Origin: Caenorhabditis remanei | Taxonomy: Eukaryota > Nematoda > Chromadorea > Rhabditida > Rhabditidae | Assembly: GCF_010183535.1 (NCBI RefSeq) | Contig: NC_071333.1 | Coordinates: forward strand, 4,958,587-5,022,586 | DNA: 64,000 nt | Reading direction: 5' to 3' | Shown: positions 1 to 10,556 of the stretch, piece by piece | Layout of the letters: the number at the start of each line of letters is the position of its first letter | Position numbering within the stretch: the stretch's first letter is position 1 | Notes under the pieces: generated by a model | The model's database searches: none | Told to the model about the DNA's origin: nothing | The model's input: only the letters and a program-made list of their open reading frames with translations | Translations under genes and position numbers: made by a program

Positions 1-282
1 AAACGTATTTTCTTTCCCTTTTTGACTACGTCTTTCAAGTAAGAAAAAATATCGATTTATCGATGACAAAATTGTTAATATCCTCACGTCGAAAATTGGC
101 CAAATGTTGAAACAGAAAGTGCATTATGACTGCTATATTTAGTTTCCCTCGAAGTTTGTACCGATGAAAGTCCAACTGATTGGGTTCAAACACAGGTTTT
201 AGCCGAATTATTTTACTAATGAATCATTGAAGTTATTCATTGAAATAATCGCGATATCCTATACCTGTAAATATTGACTTAC

Positions 283-373
283 CTGATGTCAATTTGTCGT
301 CATCCATGGAAAGAGACATTTTTGCGGATGGATCGGATTTTGGTGCAGATAAGCTGTTAGCAGAAAGTGTCAT
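283..373 (-). CDS. Exon 1 of a paralogue of the 8020-10432 gene (partial, runs off the window)
   Basis: The minus strand shows a TTTTCAG acceptor, an ATG at 373, 91 nt of open frame and a GTAAGT donor after base 283. The exon length (91 nt), the acceptor directly before the ATG and the splice phase all match exon 1 of the plus-strand gene at 8020. The peptides are clearly related, sharing SAPxxDPSA and a following S-S/P-M-D/E-D-D run. Bases 1-282 align with intron 1 of that gene, so the remaining exons probably lie left of base 1. A TE sits about 260 bp upstream of the ATG, so expression may be disturbed. Function unknown. It could also be an isolated duplicated first exon. Confidence 0.55.
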
Positions 374-636
374 CTGAAAATTGGGATATAACGATTTTTG
401 CAGAACAAAAAAGTAGAAATAAAAGAGAAAGAGATAAAAACAAGAAAAAAACTGAGAAACAAAAAAACAATGGTGAGGAGAGTGGTCCACAAATATTTGA
501 CGCGCACTCTCTCGCAGTGTCTGAGTCTCCTCGCTTCCCCCACTCTCTACTCACTGTTTATTGAGTGAGGAGAGAACAGAAGAAAAGAGGAGGGAACAGA
601 GAAACGAGAATCAACCGATAAAAAGAATGAGTTGAT

Positions 637-2767
637 TTTTGAGAGGGCAATGAAGATAGCGGTCGGAGACTGATCGCCTCTCAGAAGAAATATAAATTCG
701 TCCCAAAATAAAGTGTATGAGGCATGTTTGTAAGATAAGCGATGTTAAAAAGAAGACAAAAGTATGAGTGACCCGTTTATTTGACTTTATTATCTAAAAA
801 ATATCCTCGAAGAACAACCAAAATAGAGAAAGGGTGATAAAAGAGAATAAATTAGAGCGACGTGTCCTGGAAGAGAAATTGAGTCGACGAAAGCAGGACG
901 ACGAGCGCGGCGGAACTGAACGGCGGGAAATAGAGACTGGAAGTCTCAAAAACCAGAGGAAGATAGATTAGCCTAGACTCTCAAACTCGCGTTAGATGCT
1001 GATGACACGGGAAAATATAGTGCAAACATCAGATCTCCTCAACTACTCTCTCAGCGTGTCACACGAGGGAAAACCGTGCGGAGACGGTCGGCAAGCGACC
1101 GTCGTCAGCTGAATTACTCTGGCCTGAAAAGGCCGACATGAGCAAGAGCACGCGACGCGACCGCTCGCGAGTGACGACATACGCGTCTACTGCGAGAGAG
1201 CGTAGCGGAAGACAGAGTGTTGGGTTTATTGGAGCACATTTGCTGAATTTGAAGTCTTTGTGAGGGAATTAGAATTGGAATTATTTATAATAATTTAGAA
1301 TAATTTGTAATAATTTGGTAGAACTCAAATATTAGGTTGGTGCATAAATTTCTTTCTTTTTTTGGACAATTTTTGTCATGAAATTTCTTGAAGGCTAATA
1401 CCCCACATGAAAAGAAATATAGTTGATTAGTACCTATAAGTCATTGTGATTTTACCTGTGACTTGACGTCCGTCATCTGTCTAATCTCAGCCGCAGACAC
1501 ATCAAAACACATAAGGAACCCTTTTTCAGTACCATTCTTCGTCTCAGTTTTTTTCTTAGAAAATGTTGATGAGAAAGGGTGATTTATTTAAATTTGAAAC
1601 ATGAAAGGAACGTTATGTTTGAAAAAATAATAAAAACATTTGAATTGAGCAACTATAGTTTAGTGCCAGTCCCGGAAGAAAAGTGAGGATCAGCAATTTA
1701 GGGATGTGCGAGTATTTTCAATTTTTCTTTAACGCTAGCTAAGGAAATTGGTGGAAATGTTTAGTATGGAGTAGAATAGACATTGATGTATCTAAATCTA
1801 CTTTGTTTGGAATGTTTGAGCACTTTCCCTCATTTCTCTGGAAGCGCGAAGTCAATATCATCACAATCTTGTGATTTAAAGTTTGATGAAGCCTACTGCT
1901 CCTGTTTCTAAGTCAATCCACTAGATCTTTTGCACAATTTCAGAACAATGTATCTACTGTTGATTATTTGTAACAAAATAATTCAGACTTGTTTGGGATT
2001 GTTGAGAAGAGACCTAGACTCCACCCAGGTCTACTGCTCAAAATTACTCAAAATCGCAAATATCATAGCAAATACATCACCCAAGTTTCATCACTTAATT
2101 GAATGGCTTTTTCATAAATTTTGTATGGCATCAGTTACTCATGTTACCCTCTAACATATACAAATAGTTTTGTATAAATGTTCTTCCAAATATTTATGTA
2201 ATCTGATTGAACCCAGCTGGACCTTGATTTCTCGTTGCTCTCAATCGTGTGATCGTAACTTTTTTGTTTTTAACATTCCGACTAAAAACTAAAATGTGAT
2301 AACAAGATAAAGTCTTGTTCTATAAACTGCATTTAATTTCTCGTAAACATTTTAGCATTTTGATATCAATGCGACTAGAATCAAAAAACTTTCCAAAATA
2401 GGCATTTGGTCGGCGACCGAAAAAGCCATCGTTTTCACGAGCGGACTGTCTTTGCACCAACTTGAAAAGTTACGTGATAGCCACTAAAGTGGTCATAAAA
2501 ATGCAAAAAAGTTTGGGATGAAAAACAATATCACCGCTTAGAGATCGAGAACCAAAGTCACACCTTCAAAAAAGAAAGAAAATTATGCACCAACCTAATA
2601 ACTGAGAATAACGACAATAATAATAATATTGTTAATGAACAGATTGAATAAGAGGTTAGTGAAAAAGGTTCCGATGGCTCTAGTTTTGTGGGGAAAACCA
2701 GAGGGGACCGTCGGATTGGCTTTGGTAGCCAAGTAAGGGGGTAACCAAAGGGGGATCCTTGGCTACA
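637..2767. mobile_element. LTR-like element (solo LTR), carrying a nested mariner
   Basis: The element is flanked by a 5-bp target duplication TTGAT (632-636 and 2768-2772), absent from the uninterrupted copy at 7671-8433. It starts TTTTGAGAG and ends CCTTGGCTACA. A shorter relative at 53505-53649 starts TGTTGAGAG, ends with the same CTTGGCTACA and has its own 5-bp duplication. TG...CA ends with 5-bp duplications fit a solo LTR. Without the mariner it is about 860 bp. No coding region was seen. Confidence 0.65.
1332..2598 (+). mobile_element. Decayed mariner-family element
   Basis: Terminal inverted repeats of about 30 bp begin TTAGGTTGGTGCATAA on both ends and are flanked by TA target duplications (1330-1331, 2599-2600). 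The length (1267 bp) is that of a full mariner. Near 2465-2500 there is a weak match to the end of a mariner transposase, but stops and frameshifts leave no usable frame. It is inserted in the LTR-like element, so it is the younger insertion. Confidence 0.75.
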
Positions 2768-2888
2768 TTGATGAGGTAAACCAACTATATCACTTATCAC
2801 ATTGACAACGAGCTAAAAAATATAGTAAACTGCTCAAACTAAAAAAAACTGGACTAAACGCAGTGACCGAAGTAACGACTCGTCTACA

Positions 2889-3449
2889 GTGATTCCACCA
2901 GAGCCCAGCAAAACGTCAACATTCTGTGCATACGAAGGAATGGCCCCCAAATTGATGCGCAGTGTCCCATACGATCATTCGGTTAACATTTGGGCACTAG
3001 GTATTCTAGTGTTCGATATGCTGTGTGGTGGACCACCGTTCACTGGAGATTCAAAAGAAGAGATTAGGACAAAGATTCAGTGTGGCGTGATCAAATATCC
3101 AAAGAAGATGTCCTCACAATGCAAGACTGGCATTAAAGCTCTTCTTACACGAAACGTACAAAAGAGAATAACTCTTGCTAATCTGAAGACAATGGATTTT
3201 TTCGACTCAATCAATTTGGAGAAACTTGAGGAAGGGAAATTCGATTCGCCTCCATTCATACCGGAGTTGAAAAGTGATGATGACGTCTCCCATTTTGATA
3301 CATGTTTCACTGATCTCCCTCCTATTGAATCACCGTGCAAGAAAGTGAGAAAAGACAATGATTGCTGTGCTGATGGAGAAGTAGATGATGCGTTCGATGG
3401 ATTTGATAGAAACAATCGGTTACCAAGCAAGTGGAAGAGCAATATCTGA
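2889..3449 (+). pseudogene. C-lobe fragment of an S6-kinase/RSK-like AGC protein kinase
   Basis: The frame encodes the last part of an AGC kinase domain. There is a GMAPKL in place of YMAPEI, an SVNIWALG corresponding to the DxWSLG helix F motif, FDMLCGGPPFTG, then a degenerate kinase tail with SHFDTCFTDLPPIESP, as in S6 kinases (FD.kFT...P.dSP). The N-lobe, HRD and DFG motifs are missing, and the sequence just upstream is the inverted-repeat arm. The APE glutamate is lysine and the helix F aspartate is asparagine, so it cannot be a working kinase. The frame is otherwise open for 186 codons, and an AATAAA lies at 3618. It is either a 5'-truncated pseudogene or an exon recruited elsewhere. Confidence 0.7.
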
Positions 3450-4106
3450 ACATCCAATTAACCTAACTGAAACAACTGAAGTTTTTAATGTTACTGTTCC
3501 GTTCTCTGCTGAGATTAATAACATTTATTTTTATTTTATCCTGTGCTGTTCCTTTTTCTGTCTTAATTTTTTTTCTAGCTTTGTGGTTTTTGTTATCTTT
3601 TCGTCTGCTGATTCTTAAATAAAGAATTTTTCAAATGTTGATGGCAAAATATACCTAAAAAAATGTTACCAAGACTTCGAAAACCATAAATGTGAACAGT
3701 AGGAAAAGGACTGTCACAATTAGATCTGTTTTGTAGCTTTCAATTACTTTGGTTTATGACAAAACGTAATGATCACACAAGCAATTTCATAATTAGTTTA
3801 TTAAAAAATCCGTTACGGAAGTACAGAAGACAAATGTCTCTGGTCCTAAGAAAAACAGTGCAAGTTCAGTTCAAGATTTCTTCACTGAACTGACCAGAAT
3901 TTTCGACAAGGATACAAATTCTGACCATTTTTTGATGCTGCAAAAACCAAAATTATGGATACCGCGCGCTAACAAATCAGACGCACATCTTGATTTCACG
4001 TTGAGTTTTTCGTTCTTTTAAAAACATTTCAAATCTGGGATGAGTCGGGTACTCAAATCCTTGAATACTGTTAATGTGAGGGTATTCATTTCTTCAAAAC
4101 TTACTA
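3450..4106. other. 3' region of the kinase fragment and AT-rich spacer
   Basis: There is a polyadenylation signal AATAAA at 3618-3623. I see nothing else recognisable before the fold-back element starts at 4107. Confidence 0.5.
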
Positions 4107-5316
4107 GGGAATGACTTACACATAGGTTGGAGATACACAACATGACCTATATCGCTGGAAAGCTGACATTTCCCTGATTCCGAATCTATATTCAGTTTTT
4201 GCAGTGGCCCTCCCAGTTTTGAGAAATTCGGCTCCAAAGTTAGGGTAAATTTTAGTGCTCAAACTCAAGTTCTCAACCCGCGTGTTGCCCTAACAGGTAA
4301 ATCCATTCGGAGGATAGTTAAATCAGCGGTTGAATGGCCGAGGGGGTTACAGGTGTGGTGGTAGGTGGACGCTCTGTGGATCGACTCCTTGCCTTTTTTT
4401 CTTGCCTTTTTACTTTTTTGTAATCCTTGTTTTTGGGTCCCATGGTCATTACAATGTGTCAGAATTCGGTTTTTGAAGCTTTTCGAGTCTATATTGACTT
4501 CCTGCGACGTTTTAAGACAAAAACATTTTTTCAAGAAATTCAACTTTTCTGCGATCAAGCGAGAAGGCAGTCGGAATTTTTTTTGAAAATGTTTTGTTAA
4601 AAGTTAGAAAAACAATAGAAAATGCGTTTTGATATTAGATTCCATCATGTTTACATGATAGAGATCTTCACTACGACTTTAAATAACTTCGGATCCCCGC
4701 ATCAGAAGCAGAGTAACTGCTTCAAAAGTATATACCAGAGTAACAAGACAAGTAAACTTTGGAAAAAATAATTTTTATACCTTGCTATAACATTTTCTAT
4801 TGTTTTTCTAACTTTTAACAAAAATTTTTCAAAAAAAAATTCCGACTGCCTTCTCGCCATGGACTTGATCGCAGAAAAGTTGAATTTCTTGAAAAAATGT
4901 TTTTATCTTAAAACGTCGCAGGAAGTCAATATAGACTCGAAAAGCTTCAAAAACCGAATTCTGACACATTGTAATGACCATGGGACCCAAAAACAAGGAT
5001 TACAAAAAAGTAAAAAGGCAAGAAAAAAAGGCAAGGAGTCGATCCACAGAGCGTCCACCTACCACCACACCTGTAACCCCCTCGACCATTCAACCGCTGA
5101 TTTAACTATCCTCCGAATGGATTTACCTGTTAGGGCAACACGCGGGTTGAGAACTTGAGTTTGAGCACTAAAATTTACCCTAACTTTGGAGCCGAATTTC
5201 TCAAAACTGGGAGGGCCACTGCAAAAACTAAATATAGATTCGGAATCAGGGAAATGTCAGCTTTCCAACGATATAGGTCATGTTGTGTATCTCCAACCTA
5301 TGTGTAAGTCATTCCC
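4107..5316. mobile_element. Fold-back DNA element with TA target duplication
   Basis: Two arms of about 520 bp (4107-4622 and 4792-5316) are near-perfect reverse complements around a spacer of about 170 bp. The ends read GGGAATGACTTACACATAGG and are flanked by TA on both sides. Each arm holds the same 97-99-codon open frame, but this is a consequence of the duplication and not evidence for a protein. The family resembles Tc1/mariner-type non-autonomous palindromes. Confidence 0.85.
4335..4400 (+). promoter_or_regulatory. tRNA-like internal Pol III promoter with T-run in the fold-back arm
   Basis: TGGCCGAGGGGG at 4335 resembles a class II tRNA A box. GGATCGACTCC at 4378 differs at one position from the B box consensus GGTTCGANTCC, and seven Ts follow at 4394-4400. 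The acceptor stem does not pair, so this is not a tRNA gene. The mirrored copy lies at about 5020-5090 on the minus strand with TGGTCGAGGGGG. It may mark a tRNA-derived origin. Confidence 0.4.
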
Positions 5317-5533
5317 TAGTTAGTTAAACTTCAAGTGAAAACTAATGATATAATGAAACTAGAAAATTACAGATGAGAACATAGCTACACTAAAATAAAT
5401 GTCAGTCAATCATACGTATAAAAATAGTGTTTCATATAATTTGGAAATTGAATTAAATTCTATAACACAATAACTGCTTGTAAAAAACAAAGTACGAGAA
5501 CATTAGAAACATTTTAATAGACCATTGATTTGC
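5317..5533. other. Short spacer
   Basis: AT-rich sequence between the fold-back element and the 3' end of the double-GNAT gene. I see no feature in it. Confidence 0.4.
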
Positions 5534-7079
5534 CTACATACAGATTTTCTTTGTATACAAGAAAGCAGCTCTTGGTGGGTTATTGTAGTAGGTTTCAATT
5601 CTCTCAGTCTCAATGAAACCATGTTTTTGGTAGAACTCCTGGGCAATTGTATTTCCGACCTAAAAAGACATTAATTTCAATAGTAACAATCAGAACTGAG
5701 TCTTACTTGAACATGTAGTTGAATATCCTTCTTCACTGTTGTCGCATAGTTAACTGCATGTTGTAGAAGTGCTGAGCCAACTCCATGTCTGAAAGCAACC
5801 GCTCAGACCAATTCTTTGCAACTTAAAACTCACCTTCTGTATTCCGGTAAAATTCCAATCAACGATATGTACAACATGCCATTCATAAATCGACAGACAA
5901 TAAAACCAACTGGTTTGTCATTCTTGCATGCGATTCTCCCGAAGTTCCCCATAGTATGAGCGTCTTCGAAGTTCGCGGTGGTGAACATTCCCGGAAACAG
6001 CGTTTGCATGAGCATCTTGAGTTTCTAAAACATTGAATTAATATTTGTTTGTACGTCTTTTGTACTCTGCAACAAATAGAAGACACATCCTTTGTAGTAT
6101 TCACTTGAACTTTACCATTTCATCATTATATAACTGACCTGAACATTTTCCTTTGTGACTTCACAAAGTGTGATGGGATTGCTCTGTGCACTTGTTCCGG
6201 GTTGCTCTCCGTCTCCGTCAACTACCATCATTCCTCCTGATGTACTGATATACTTTACAAGATGATGGGCTCCTCGCGGTTCTCGGAAATAAAATTCGTT
6301 AACAAACTCTGTCTCGATAAACCCGTTTCTCTGATAGAACCGCTTGGCACTTCTGTTGTCTACCTACAATAATAAACAAGAGAATTTTCAAATTAGAGTT
6401 TTTGAAACCTACACGAACGTGCAATGTTATGTTCTTCTTTATGATTTCACCTAACTTGATAACATAATTCAAGAGAACTGAACCGATTCCACACCTGAAA
6501 TAAACAGGTTTGTCAATTCGGTTGTTGATATCCGAAATAGTTACTGATATCAATGGTTTTACCTCACCTTCGAAATTGTGGCAAAGTTCCTATCACAAAA
6601 ATATACAGATTGTCTTTTTCGTCAATTTTGCAGATTACGGCACCAACTGGCACCCCTGTACAGTAGGCAATTCTCCCATAGTCTCCCAGCAAGTGAGCTT
6701 TGTCATAAGGCTTCGCACTGTACATCCGTGGGAAAATAGTGTCGATCAGCCACTTGAGTGTCTGAAAAACAAACATTTCTCAAAATGATAAAAATTTGAC
6801 ACCTTTGGAACCTAATCCCGAATCATATTAAAAACAACTAACCCAGACATTGTTTTTGTTGATTTTACCGAGAACTACAGGGGATTCTCGTAAAATCATT
6901 CGACATGTTTCTACAATTCCATCAATAATCTCATTGACTGATGGCACTCCCTCAACTGAACTCTGAGGCATCTGATAATAAACTTCTGCTCCATTTGTAT
7001 CGTAATCCAGTTGTTCATTAATTGACTCAGCGTATCGTCGAGGACGTCTCTTCACTTTTTCCGCAACTCGTTTACTCAT
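5534..7079 (-). CDS. Tandem double-GNAT acetyltransferase, NAA50-like
   Basis: Seven exons can be joined without a stop: 7079-6843, 6761-6568, 6494-6413, 6363-6139, 6024-5834, 5788-5707, 5659-5534, giving 378 aa. After a basic N-terminus (about 75 aa, RVAEKVKRRPRRY) come two GNAT domains. Each has an entry helix (TLKWLIDTIFPRMY; KLKMLMQTLFPGMF), a beta strand with PVGAVICK or PVGFIVCR, the acetyl-CoA loop RRCGIGSVLL or RRHGVGSALL, LHVR or LHVQ, and the closing NRSAKRFYQRNGF or NTIAQEFYQKHGF. This order and these motifs match the N-alpha-acetyltransferase NAA50 family, which acetylates protein N-termini. Three introns sit at identical positions in both domains, so the second domain arose by duplication within the gene. 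Both CoA loops look intact. Substrate unknown. A TTTCAG about 80 nt upstream of the ATG could be a trans-splice site. Confidence 0.85.
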
Positions 7080-7670
7080 TTTGAAACCGAAGAATTCGAC
7101 GTTTGGGAATGATGGTTTATACTCGTTCCTCTTTCGTTTTTCGTTTATTGCGGTGGCTGAAATCAGAATATTATTAAAGATACAAGAATTGGAACAACAC
7201 AAAACAAATATAATACTGACAAAAATGGAGAAAATCGAGCTGTGCGTTGTGAAGAGAGAAAAAATGTTAAGAGAGAAAATAACAATTTTAGCACTGCCAT
7301 GGCTAGGACCTATTAAATATGTAAATTACAAGAATTGGGCGGAAAAATTACAACACTTTCACCACTGGTGAACGTTTCATTTGTCTTTTGTCTTTTATAC
7401 AAAAAGTTTAACAAAGTTAACGGTTCCTTCTTTTTCTCTTCTCTCACCGAAAATGCGTCAAAATGTTGTTGACGCGTATTCCGACAGCGCAAACCAATCA
7501 GCGCACGCGTGTATGTGTATGTCCGCGTGTGCGCGTGTGCGTTCGCGTTCGCGGATCGATTTTTCCACTCTTCTCACTCTTTCTACGTATCTCACTGTCC
7601 CGTTTTGCCTTTCTCGTTTACAAACTCATCTTTATTTTGGTGAAATATTAGCAAGAGTTATTGTTTTCTT
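7080..7670. promoter_or_regulatory. Divergent intergenic region with a CG/TG-alternating tract
   Basis: This lies between the minus-strand double-GNAT gene and the plus-strand gene at 8020. At about 7499-7555 there is a run of alternating purine-pyrimidine steps (GCGCACGCGTGTATGTGTAT and then more CGTG/TGCG) in an otherwise AT-rich setting, followed by pyrimidine-rich sequence. It probably contains both promoters. No TATA or Inr was assigned. Confidence 0.4.
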
Positions 7671-8433
7671 TTTAGTCCAGTTTTTTTTATAGTTTGAGCA
7701 GTTTACTATATTTTTAGCTCGTTGTCAATGTGATAAGTGATATAGTTGGTTTACCTCATCAACTCATTCTTTTTATCGGTTGATTTTCGTTTCTCTGTTC
7801 CCTCCTCTTTTCTTCTGTTCTCTCCTTACTCAATAAACAGTGAGTAGAGAGTGGGGGAAGCGAGGAGACACAGACATTGTGAGAGAGTGCGCGTCAAATA
7901 TTTGCGGACCACTCTCCTCACCATTGTTTTTTTGTTTTTCGGTTTTTTCTTGTATTTATCTCCTTCTCTTTTATTTAAACTTTCTTGTTCTGTAAAAGTC
8001 GTTATATCCCAATTTTCAGATGAAGCGCACTGATAACACCTCATCTGCACCCAACCCCGATCCATCCGCAGACAAGTCTCCTTCGATGGAGGACGACGAA
8101 ACTACATCAGGTGAGTCGATGTTTACAGGTATAGAATGTTGCGATCATTTCAATGAATAACTGCAATAATTCCTTAGTAAAATAATTCGTCTAAAACTTG
8201 TGTTTGAATCAAAACAGTTTGGGTTTTCACTGCTCGACACCAATAACATTTTCTCTCTGAAGAATAGACACAAACTTCGAAGGAAACAAAATATAGGAGT
8301 CATAATACATTTTCTGTTTTGACATTCTGCTATTTTTCGAGGTGAGAATATGAAAAACTTTATCATCGAGAAATCGTAATTGTTCTTATTCTTACTTGAA
8401 AGACGTAGTCAAAAAGGGAAAGAAAACACGTTT
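7671..8433. repeat. Right arm of the inverted duplication
   Basis: This is the uninterrupted counterpart of 1-2860. It includes the 5' leader, exon 1 and the start of intron 1 of the plus-strand gene at 8020, and it supplies the empty target site of the TE in the left arm. Confidence 0.8.
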
Positions 8434-10432
8434 TGGCTAGAAAAAGAGTGCTACTACAGTTTCTATACTAACATCTTTTAGCACAGCGATTGTACAGAAC
8501 ATCAGTTTGAGAAACAATCCACTACTATACTATAGAAATGTTGCAGTCCCCAACCTCGTACGAAATCATCAAAAATCGTTTTGTTTTCTCGGCTCTCATA
8601 AACCGATATTCTTTCCACGTATGACCTCGGGGTCTGAGGTTCACTAGGCCCATGCTATTTCACTGTACAATAGTTGTCCAACTCAAACCGTTAGAACGGA
8701 TAAGGTTTCATTGCTGAAATGAGGAAACTGTTATTTCGAAACTTCATGGCGATATAATCTCTCATTCTTTAACACATATTGATGCTAAATTTTCAGGTAG
8801 TCAACAGAAGCCGGAACCGGATGTCGAGGTGGTGCCAAAAGACACAAATTGTGATTCTTTCCAAGAGACAAAAACACTAAAGCTAATCAAGCCGCTAAAA
8901 ACTTTAGCTGAGCGCGCTGCATTTATTGAGGAGCGCAATCGAATGCGTCGTTACCATGGCCCTGCAGCTCGTACCAACTACAGTGTCAAGAGAGAGAAAT
9001 ATGACCTCAGGACTCTGAGAACAATGCCAAGTAGCAGTGCAAGATATCAGCAGCAACGTGCATCTGCTATCATGGACGCTCCCCCCTCGCCAGATGAGAG
9101 TGAAGACGAATTTGATGAAGAAGAGGAAATGAAGGAAGAAGAAGAAGATTTGAAGTTGGGAAAGGAAGTAGTGACAATTGATGACAGTATGGAGGACGAG
9201 GAAGTGTCGAACGGCGGTGAGAAGCAGATACTTGTATTCGAAGATGGAGAAACACTCTACAAAAAATATGTTCCAACACTGCGTAAACTATTGGACAAAT
9301 ATTTTGTTGATCAAGAGACAGCCGAAATTTACGATGCAATGATGCGTAAAGCAATGCAACTCAACTTGTGCGATAACTGGCAGCCAATTCAGAAGGTAAG
9401 TAATAAAAGTTTCAGTTTTAAAGAATGAATAATTTAATATGTCGTTTAATCATGAGAAAATTACAAAATCTCAAAACGTGTTTTGCAGTTGATCGACATG
9501 TTTGAAGTCAGCAAAGCGGAGAAAGCAAAAATTCAAGAGAAACTCAAGGCCTTGTCAATCCGCAAATATATCCGTGACGGTGAACTGTCTTCAACGTTCG
9601 TGGAGTGCCTACTGGACTCCATTTACTGCTCGGGACCAGACATGAGTGATGCATTTGTTCTTTGTGCCGATGTTTTCACTGAATTGTATTGTAAGGGACA
9701 ACATCAGGAAGCTGTACTTACTGACTCTGGAAACATCCCTGCCAGCTCTTCTTCATCATCAGTTGCCGTTAAGGAGAATTTGGATAACCAAGAAATGGCT
9801 ACATCCGCATCCGAAAAACTCACCAACAACAGCAAGATTGTCTATGAGTCATCGTTCACTGACGACTTGAAACTGCTAAAGAAAGGCTGCGTGTCAATCC
9901 CTGAATTGATTTCCGGAAAAGTTATATTCTCACAAGATGTTTCGGTTCAAGATCTTCAGGCTATGACCAAAAAGTACAAAGAATTATCTGCATCTGATTT
10001 TGATGACATCTTTAAGAAGGTTAGTTAAGATCAAGAGAGGAAATGTATTGAAGATAAACTTTTTAGAACTTCCTCAACAAGCTCGACAATATCGATCAAG
10101 TCATCCAAGAAGTCAAGGATATTTTGGAAGGAAGAACATCACTTTCTGAAGATAATACGTCCGTGGCGAAGGCGATCCTTCAATGCACCTTCTGCATTGG
10201 AGCAAAACCTACCGACCAGTTCATCTTTTGCGAAGATCTATTCAGTGCTGCTAAGATTAGCGACATTTTTTATTGTTCCGCGGTAAAAATGGAAATGACC
10301 CTGAATGCAACAACTCCTGTGGACTCAAAGAAAACGGAGGACGTGTCCAAAAAGCGTCAGCACTCCTCAAAAGCGTCTGTACCCTCGTCGAAGGATAACG
10401 CTTCAGATGACACTCCACCGTCCAAGAAGTAG
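8020..10432 (+). CDS. Unknown 528-aa acidic, probably nuclear protein
   Basis: Four exons (8020-8110, 8797-9395, 9489-10019, 10067-10432) join in phase to 528 aa. The ATG directly follows a TTTTCAG acceptor, suggesting trans-splicing or a 5'UTR intron. The N-terminus is Ser/Pro/Asp-rich. A basic stretch rich in Arg (EERNRMRRYHGPAART) is followed by a very acidic run (about residues 115-145), then a mostly helical part. Two segments look like an internal repeat: one around SSTFVECLLDSIYCSG ending DAFVLCADVF, the other around NTSVAKAILQCTFCIG ending DQFIFCEDLF. The C-terminus is Ser/Lys-rich. I do not recognise the family. A second copy of exon 1 at 283-373 shows the gene has been duplicated. 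An AATAAA follows at about 10523. Confidence 0.8.
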
Positions 10433-10556
10433 GGAAAGATCCCCAATGCTCTCAACTATATTTAACAGCATCCACTTTTTTTTATTATCAATCAATTCTG
10501 TTGGCACGTTTTACCCGTTTTTAATAAAATTTCTTGTGCCTACTTTGCTCTTAATA

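Larger units (their letters stand above)
1..2860. repeat. Left arm of an inverted duplication, interrupted by a TE
   Basis: Bases 1-636 and 2768-2860 together are the reverse complement of the continuous stretch 7671-8433 (promoter, 5' leader, exon 1 and part of intron 1). The join falls exactly where the TE at 637-2767 is inserted. The arms are visibly diverged, with frequent substitutions and small indels, so this is not a recent event. Confidence 0.8.

Noticed and set aside
4335..4400. Functional tRNA gene
   Set aside because: A and B box-like motifs exist, but acceptor and anticodon stems cannot be formed.
4265..5158. Mirrored 97-99-codon open frames in the fold-back element
   Set aside because: They are on opposite strands at mirrored positions, as expected from the palindrome. 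One is not even a normal ATG context, and there is no recognisable domain or splice structure.
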